Source: Phoronis ovalis (lineage: Eukaryota; Phoronida; Phoronidae). From it: 21,318 nucleotides of DNA. Location: NCBI GenBank assembly GCA_028565635.1, contig JAOXYB010102827.1, positions 1 to 21,318 on the forward strand. Direction: 5' to 3'. This document shows positions 18,573 through 21,318 of the stretch, piece by piece. Positions within the stretch are counted from its first letter, which is position 1. The number at the start of each line of letters is the position of its first letter. A program made the translations under genes and the position numbers. Under the pieces are notes generated by a model that was not told the origin of the DNA, made no database searches, and worked only from the letters and a program-made list of their open reading frames with translations.

Positions 18573-19290
18573 ATACTAAGAGAGATAAATTGCTGGGTAA
18601 AACGAACTTTATAAAATGGAATCAAGAATGAGTTGACTAGTTCTGCTGCAATTGCAATGAAAATTGTCTTGACAAATTGTTTGAAATCATACTACGAACG
18701 CTACTAAATTGTGATATGTAGCACAATGCTTCGCTGGTGCAAACGTTTACTTGAGACACATATATGTACACAGTGCAACAAAACAAATCGTGCTTCAGGA
18801 ACAACATTCCTACAAAATCGAAGATGAAGTTATTTGAGAATTTGCAATTTCATTATAAGAAATTGATAATTGATGAGTTAATTAGCTATAACATAAAACA
18901 GTTTTATTAGTCAGTTAAAGCTAAAACAGATTTCCACCAATCATATCTTGGAATCTGGTTCAAAATCACACATCTTGCAACAAATTCCTTTAAAATACTG
19001 AAGACATCGTACTAAGAGTGCTAAATTACTGCGTAAAACACATCTGCATCTGCTGGCGCAAAATGTTAAATGTTTACTCGAGACACAGACGTTTACAAAA
19101 GGAAGTTACTAAAATCATTTCAAAATAGTTCTGCTGTATCTGCAATGAGAGTCATGATCATTTTTGTGGATTGTAATGATGGTACAAAGCGTACTAAGAG
19201 AGCTAAATTGCGGTGTGTAACGTAAATTCCATTTGTCGGCACAAAAAAGCAATTGCCGGCGGACATGTTTACTCAACATACAGAATGTAA
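18573..19290 (+). repeat. Four diverged copies of a short interspersed unit
   Basis: Related units begin near 18573, 18691, 19009 and 19191. The shared course is gtactaagagagctaaattg, then gtaaaac, then a ctggcgcaaa block, then tgtttactcgagacacag. A second shared block, ttctgctg..tctgcaatga, occurs near 18641 and 19130. Spacing is irregular (118, 318, 182 bp), so this is a decayed tandem array or nested duplication. No coding frame is present. Confidence 0.6.
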
Positions 19291-19392
19291 CTGTTTAACA
19301 GATAATCGATGGTGAAATTGGTTCTTTACGTATATTTTTTAATTGTTGGGGTGCTTAGAATAAATAATGATGTACACCATAACATTATACAC

Positions 19393-20780
19393 CGTCATCA
19401 AAACATTTTTGTCGAGGAAAAAAATGAGGAATTAATGTAAAATAAACAATTATAAACAGGATTTATGCATATAAATAGTATTTATTTCTTGTTTATTCAT
19501 ACTAATACACAATGATACACACGGATAGCCTGCTGTTTAATAGACAGCCATTGTGATAATAGTTGTAATTTTGAAACTGGAGATCTGATGATATTACAGT
19601 ATCTTCTATTTTTATGTAATCAATAAGATATCGAAAATAATTATAAAAAGTTTCATGAAATTTAACTGTGAGTTCAAAACATTTTTCATCGCGGCAAGAA
19701 TGTGAGTTATTATTGTAAAAAGCGGAATATTTTATATCTTTAAATATATAAATGTACTATTCAAAACTGAATAAATGTTTATTTAACACCTGACTTTGTT
19801 TCTCGGATAGTACCTAAATGTTAGCTGTGTCATGATTGGTTAGCACTCAGTCCTCTATGTACATACATTGTGGACACTGTATTCTGATCGGATGATTACT
19901 TGAAACATCAGCAACTCATATTGCTTACACATTATTGGTTATCTGTTGCGTGGTCACTTGTTAGCTACTTATTGTCTACTCTAAGATGCCTAATCGTACC
20001 ATAATTGTGTTAAGAATGTATATAAGTGTTTATCCGATAATTGGTTCTTTGTATCGGATAGTACACCTGTTTCTTGAAATTGCCTTGGTTTTGTTTTTAG
20101 TAAAAGTAATGAAAACATTTTTGTCGCAGCTAAAGAAATTAATGTAATAAAAACATCTCAAATATATGAAACTAAAATTAAAACCAGTATTTACGTATAT
20201 AACTATTAGTCTAGTAGTTTCTTATTTATTAACACTTGTATACACAACTAGCTTGCTTTCTATCTTCATAGTATTTGCACAATAACTTTCTTCAACAAAT
20301 TCAGGAAATGTTCAAAACATGTTTGTCGCGACAAGAATATGAGAAATTAATATAGAAAAGCGGAACATTTAGCATCTTTAATATAAAAGTTTACAATTCA
20401 AAATTCTGAATACATGTTTAATTAATATTTCCTCGCGATTTTGTTTCTCTGATAGTATGTAAGTATTAGCACCGTCCTGATTGGTTTACGCTGTCCTCGA
20501 TGTACATACATCGGGGCAATTTTTTGTTAGCTGGATGATTGCTTACTTGGTACGTCACAACTAATATTGCTCACAAATGATTGGGTACCTATCGCGATAG
20601 GTGTATTCACCTCTTATGCTCGATTATTGTCTGGCATAAAGTTTATCCGATAATTGATGTCGGATAAGGTGTTGCTTAATTACCTTTTTCTTGTAGCAAT
20701 GTTTCAAGTAAATAATATTGAGCACAACAGGAAAAGTCGTCAAAACGTGCCTGACCTGGCAAATATTTGAGAAATTAAAA
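19393..20780 (+). repeat. Diverged tandem duplication, ~630-710 bp period
   Basis: A first unit (from about 19393) and a second (from about 20106) share long ordered blocks. These are caaaacatttttgtcg, aagaatgtgagttatta/aagaatatgagaaatta, aaaagcggaa, tttgtttctcggatagta, a tgattggtt block, tgtacatacat, ggatgatt..ttact, attgctcaca and tttatccgataattg. A third, partial unit starts near 20735. The short string caaaacatttttgtcgcgg..aa recurs five times (about 19397, 19672, 20110, 20309, 20740), so each unit has internal substructure. It looks like a satellite or decayed element, with no protein. Confidence 0.7.
20587..20602. repeat. Perfect 16-bp palindrome
   Basis: The sequence acctatcgcgataggt equals its own reverse complement. 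It lies inside the second unit of the tandem duplication and is not preserved in the first, so it is probably chance or part of the repeat. Confidence 0.6.
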
Positions 20781-21318
20781 AAAAACGTATTTACAAGTAA
20801 AAGATGTATTAATGTGATAATTTTTTTTTTGTTAATTAAAGAAATATACAATTAGATAAGATTGTGAAACAGGCATAAGTCCATATTCAGTCAGTAATTT
20901 AAAATTTATTGCCAAAAAGCTATCCACTTTTGAGAGAAAATGGTGGGGAAATAAAAAATGTTGCTACTTTCCACAGTTTCAAGTACGTTTTCCTAGTGCA
21001 AAGAGCTGCTATAGCAATAAATGGTTGTTTTTCACATACATTATATTCTTCGTTCAAATACAAATTTGGTAAGCTATCAAGTAGCTATATTTGTTATGAG
21101 GAACTTAAAAATATACACTTTTTTCTCTAATATTTTGGGCGTTATTCCCCACGATTGAAAAAATTACAGCCATGAGACACAAACATACGAAAATATTCCT
21201 CAATCAGGCTATACAACTTCAATCTAAGAACTCTTCTCATCTATCATACAGAGGGCGCTGTTGCGACACCGTTCTGTAACAGGTTGACTAACTGCAGATT
21301 CACAGGAGGTTTATTATT
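20781..21318. other. Terminal noncoding sequence
   Basis: This is AT-rich, with poly-A and poly-T runs (20777-20785, 20819-20830). An open frame at 20909-21130 encodes 73 residues without a recognised domain or splice context. I see no gene, RNA or repeat that I can support. Confidence 0.45.

Noticed and set aside
20909-21130. 73-residue open frame near the window end
   Set aside because: No domain, no splice context, and low-complexity surroundings.

Overview
This window looks like animal genomic DNA, most likely from an invertebrate; a mollusc is my guess, from general character only. It is AT-rich, and short exons lie far apart between GT-AG introns. There is no ribosome-binding-site or operon layout, and microsatellites and degenerate interspersed repeats are common. 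I see no rRNA, tRNA, CRISPR array or bacterial gene.

One gene dominates the plus strand from about 1090 to 17885. Its 5' end (signal peptide and first exons) lies before the window or was not recognised. I can build it from 17 exons: one EGF-like exon (1090-1209); thirteen exons that each encode one complete sushi/CCP-like module (1712-1897, 3622-3804, 5987-6172, 7468-7653, 8249-8431, 9216-9401, 10035-10220, 11137-11334, 11909-12094, 14172-14375, 15051-15236, 15682-15867, 16116-16319); two short juxtamembrane exons (16702-16745, 17461-17536); and a last exon (17641-17885) with most of a transmembrane helix, a 65-residue Ser/Thr/Asp-rich cytoplasmic tail and the stop codon. The EGF exon and every CCP exon begin and end in phase 1, so modules can be added, lost or skipped without breaking frame. 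The joined sum is 2945 nt, which with one base from the missing upstream exon makes 981 codons plus a stop. The product would be a type I membrane protein with a long modular ectodomain, shaped like a complement-control, adhesion or recognition receptor. I cannot name the gene.

The array grew by tandem duplication. CCP exons 4-8 in gene order (7468, 8249, 9216 and 10035 clearly, 5987 partly) carry homologous flanking introns, so whole exon-intron blocks of roughly 0.8-1.5 kb were copied. Two CCP subclasses exist: an 'ATC' class (eleven modules) and an 'EM-C-PEL' class (two modules, 14172 and 16116).

Introns hold mobile-element debris. A diverged repeat occurs in two copies (about 4155-4639 and 10333-10805). 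The first copy lies inside a 1.5-kb segment bounded by inverted repeats (3889-5433). A small insertion of about 175 bp sits in the intron after exon 8249.

Downstream of the gene are a CA microsatellite, a near-perfect hairpin element (18164-18292) next to candidate polyadenylation signals, then about 3 kb of noncoding AT-rich DNA made largely of diverged tandem repeats (18573-19290 and 19393-20780). I see no second gene.
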